Positions 7,126-8,394 of a stretch of 8,394 nt of DNA are shown here, piece after piece. The notes below the pieces were generated by a model. That model did not search any database. It saw nothing but the letters and a program-made list of their open reading frames with translations, and was not told the DNA's origin. Position numbers and translations under genes: made by a program. Origin of the DNA: Sphingobacteriaceae bacterium (GTDB lineage Bacteria > Bacteroidota > Bacteroidia > B-17B0 > Aurantibacillaceae); the NCBI GenBank assembly GCA_025360355.1, contig JANYCL010000270.1, positions 1 to 8,394 on the forward strand, in the 5' to 3' direction. Every line of letters begins with the position of its first letter. The first letter of the stretch is position 1.

Positions 7126-7490
7126 TGGACCCGCAGGGATTCGAACCCTGGTCCAAATAAGGAATCGCTAAGCTTTCTACACGTTTAGAACTTACTTAAT
7201 TTTCGATTCAAGCCAGGCATAAATTCAAACCAAACTCAAACTTAGATGCTAATATTGTTTTAGTTAACATCATCACCAAAACAATTTGCTAATTTATGAT
7301 GCAAAATTCTCGCCGCTAAGCAAAGACGCTACGAGGGTTGCAAAGTCCACTTAATCTGAGATTAAGCAGCCATAGCGTAAGAGTTATCTTCGCCTATTAT
7401 AGTTGTGAGAATTAGTGTTAAAGTGCCATATTCACAACGCACTACATGCTTACTTATCAACCGCTCTTACTGTCAAAACCGGTCGGGCCC
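7126..7490 (-). ncRNA. ssrA: Transfer-messenger RNA (tmRNA)
   Basis: tmRNA frees stalled ribosomes and tags the unfinished protein for proteolysis. The 5' end GGGCCCGACCGGTTTTGACA is typical. Its first seven bases pair with CGGGTCC at the 3' end (one G-U pair) to form the acceptor stem. The T-arm is CAGGG-TTCGAAT-CCCTG, and the discriminator base is A at 7126. The genome continues CAATT, so CCA is not encoded and must be added after processing. The length to the discriminator is 365 nt, in the usual range for one-piece tmRNA. The tag reading frame lies at 7362-7394. A strong terminator follows. No SmpB or other partner gene is in the window. Confidence 0.96.
7362..7394 (-). other. tmRNA tag-peptide reading frame
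   Basis: Minus-strand codons from GGC (7394-7392) read GEDNSYAMAA followed by TAA (7364-7362). An upstream A/T-rich stretch ending in ATAATA precedes the resume codon. A Gly resume codon and a hydrophobic -AA end fit Bacteroidota tags, which more often read like GENNYALAA. The terminal AMAA should be recognised by ClpXP-type proteases. Confidence 0.88.
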
Positions 7491-7495
7491 ATTTG

Positions 7496-7537
7496 GAATT
7501 ATGAATTTTGAATGATGAATGTAGAATTCAGAACCAA
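7496..7537 (+). repeat. Degenerate heptanucleotide repeat, GAATNNN
   Basis: GAAT recurs at exact 7-bp intervals at 7496, 7503, 7510, 7517 and 7524, and GAAC follows at 7531. The units are GAATTAT, GAATTTT, GAATGAT, GAATGTA, GAATTCA and GAACCAA. The array starts 6 bp from the mature 5' end of ssrA, so it sits in the tmRNA promoter or precursor leader. Confidence 0.75.
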
Positions 7538-7560
7538 TAATTTCCGTCAAAGAACTTTTA

Positions 7561-7568
7561 CAAAGATA
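7561..7568 (-). promoter_or_regulatory. ssrA: Candidate -7 box for ssrA
   Basis: The minus strand reads TATCTTTG, an exact TAnnTTTG match, 70 bp upstream of the mature tmRNA 5' end. This would imply a precursor leader of about 60 nt that is removed by processing. No convincing -33 TTG is seen at 17-23 bp. A weaker alternative, TACATTCA, occurs nearer the gene, inside the heptad array. The rest of the 181-bp gap between ssrA and the plus-strand gene shows no gene or clear hairpin. Confidence 0.35.
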
Positions 7569-7671
7569 CAACATTTTTAAGGCTTAATTTGGGTTTTTAT
7601 TTATATTTAACGGATGAAGTAGAAGCAATAAATTAAAACACAAGCTTCACTTCACCGTAAAATTTAAAGAA

Positions 7672-8193
7672 ATGAGAAAATTGCTTTTTTTAACCTGTTT
7701 ATTGATCACTGTTTCATCGTATTCACAAACAGTGAAATCAAAAATTTTAAAATTAAAATATACGGTGCCTGAAGGTTGGACCGCTAAAGAATTTGGCGGA
7801 CAATTAAATTGGGATGAAAAAGGAAATGAAATGTGCCGATGTTCGGGTGTGGCATTCAGCAAACCAAACAAAAACGGAAAGTTCAATGTTGTTGTTTATC
7901 CAAGTCCTGTTGGTGGAATGGATTCAGTGAAAAGGGAAATGGTTGGGAATTTACATTTTGTGAGTGTTGAGAAATACGAAAAAGCAACTAACAAAAATTT
8001 CTCATTTGAAAAACGTCGCTCAAATTTTTTCGATACCAAAACAAAAACTAATTCTTATAATGTGATTCGTTATGTTGCAAAAGTGGAAGATCATTATTAT
8101 GTATTTTATGTTTGGCAGGAGAACATGAATCTTTTGAACTCTACTTCCGAGAAAGAATTAGCCGAAATGGTAAATGCTGTTGAACCTTTATAG
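7672..8193 (+). CDS. Small exported protein of unknown function
   Basis: This 173-residue protein starts MRKLLFLTCLLITVSSYSQ, a classic Bacteroidota signal peptide probably cut just before Gln19. That gives a mature protein of about 155 residues in the periplasm or outside the cell. I do not recognise a family with certainty. The start of the mature part (KLKYTVPEGWTAKEFG, about 28-42) and the later beta-rich stretches (NSYNVIRYVAKV, HYYVFYVWQ) suggest a small alpha/beta fold of the PsbP/MOG1 type, which often begins with a P-x-G-W turn. This is a guess from pattern. Cys55 and Cys57 (MCRCSG) form a CxC pair. The ATG follows TAAAGAA, not a strong Shine-Dalgarno, and the gene is transcribed divergently from ssrA. 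It ends 30 bp from the end of a convergent gene, with only a heptad repeat between. An opposite-strand open frame here (7647-7886) is a shadow. Confidence 0.8.
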   Translation: MRKLLFLTCLLITVSSYSQTVKSKILKLKYTVPEGWTAKEFGGQLNWDEKGNEMCRCSGVAFSKPNKNGKFNVVVYPSPVGGMDSVKREMVGNLHFVSVEKYEKATNKNFSFEKRRSNFFDTKTKTNSYNVIRYVAKVEDHYYVFYVWQENMNLLNSTSEKELAEMVNAVEPL

Positions 8194-8227
8194 AAGTACG
8201 AGTTACGATTGACGAAGTACGAATTAT
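8193..8227 (+). repeat. Degenerate heptanucleotide repeat, GANNNAC
   Basis: Five 7-bp units run without gaps: GAAGTAC, GAGTTAC, GATTGAC, GAAGTAC, GAATTAT. The first and fourth units are identical. The array starts on the last base of the stop codon of the exported-protein gene and runs through the stop codon of the convergent gene, filling their whole intergenic space. I see no terminator hairpin here. Confidence 0.7.
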
Positions 8228-8394
8228 TGTTTTACAAACAAATACGGATCCATATCCACAAAATCATTTACTCTTAATTCAATTGTTTTATTAGCTTCGT
8301 TATAATCAATTTCTTTAACACCCAAAGTCGGGTCGCTGTATTCTATCAATAAAGTTTTAGCCGATGTAAATTGCAGTTTTGCTTTGTATTGCGG
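8224..8394 (-). CDS. C-terminal fragment of an unidentified protein
   Basis: A minus-strand frame enters at the window edge and reads 56 codons to a TAA at 8226-8224, ending VNDFVDMDPYLFVKQ. The other two minus-strand frames are broken in this stretch. The fragment alternates charged and hydrophobic residues (LLIEYSDPTLGVKEIDYNE, KTIELRVNDFVDMD), which suggests beta strands. It is too short and lacks motifs, so I assign no family. It converges on the exported-protein gene, and its last codons overlap the heptad repeat. Confidence 0.6.
   Translation of the reverse strand, partial: PQYKAKLQFTSAKTLLIEYSDPTLGVKEIDYNEANKTIELRVNDFVDMDPYLFVKQ

Noticed and set aside
7127..7190. Separate tRNA gene suggested by the GGTTCGAATCC T-arm
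   Set aside because: There is no D-arm or anticodon arm at tRNA spacing. The 5' acceptor strand is found about 350 bp away, as in tmRNA.
7647..7886. Minus-strand open frame of 79 codons
   Set aside because: It is antisense to the start of the exported-protein gene, which has a clear signal peptide and a better frame.
7496..8227. CRISPR array
   Set aside because: The repeats are 7 bp, contiguous and degenerate, with no spacers and no cas genes nearby.

Overview
The window looks like chromosomal DNA from a Bacteroidota bacterium. It is AT-rich. One gene ends in a type IX secretion (T9SS) type A sorting domain, and another has a signal peptide ending in SYSQ. The tmRNA tag reads GEDNSYAMAA, in the Bacteroidota style. 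Shine-Dalgarno sequences are absent or weak, and some upstream regions carry TAnnTTTG-like promoter boxes. I cannot place it below phylum level.

Layout from right to left, which is the direction of transcription for most genes. Positions 8224-8394 hold the last 56 codons of an unidentified minus-strand gene. It converges on a small plus-strand gene for an exported protein (7672-8193). A degenerate 7-bp repeat fills the space between their ends, and a second one lies at 7496-7537 beside the tmRNA gene. ssrA (tmRNA) lies on the minus strand at 7126-7490. It ends in a strong terminator whose U-tract touches the start codon of lepB, the type I signal peptidase (6081-7082).

The accessory part follows on the minus strand. 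It has two tandem, very similar DUF4331 genes (4217-5968 and 2105-4189), a hairpin terminator, a TPR protein with an N-terminal membrane anchor (696-2024), and a HupE/UreJ-type membrane protein that runs off the left edge (1-689). Only the second DUF4331 copy keeps the T9SS sorting domain; the first stops exactly at the domain boundary. The TPR and HupE genes are 6 bp apart and almost certainly co-transcribed.

My working reading is a cell-envelope module. One DUF4331 protein would be delivered to the cell surface by T9SS and its near-twin would not. A periplasm-facing TPR scaffold and a polytopic inner-membrane protein of a family linked to nickel/cobalt handling complete it. The grouping is seen in the sequence. 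The joint function is inference, and DUF4331 has no established biochemical role that I know of.
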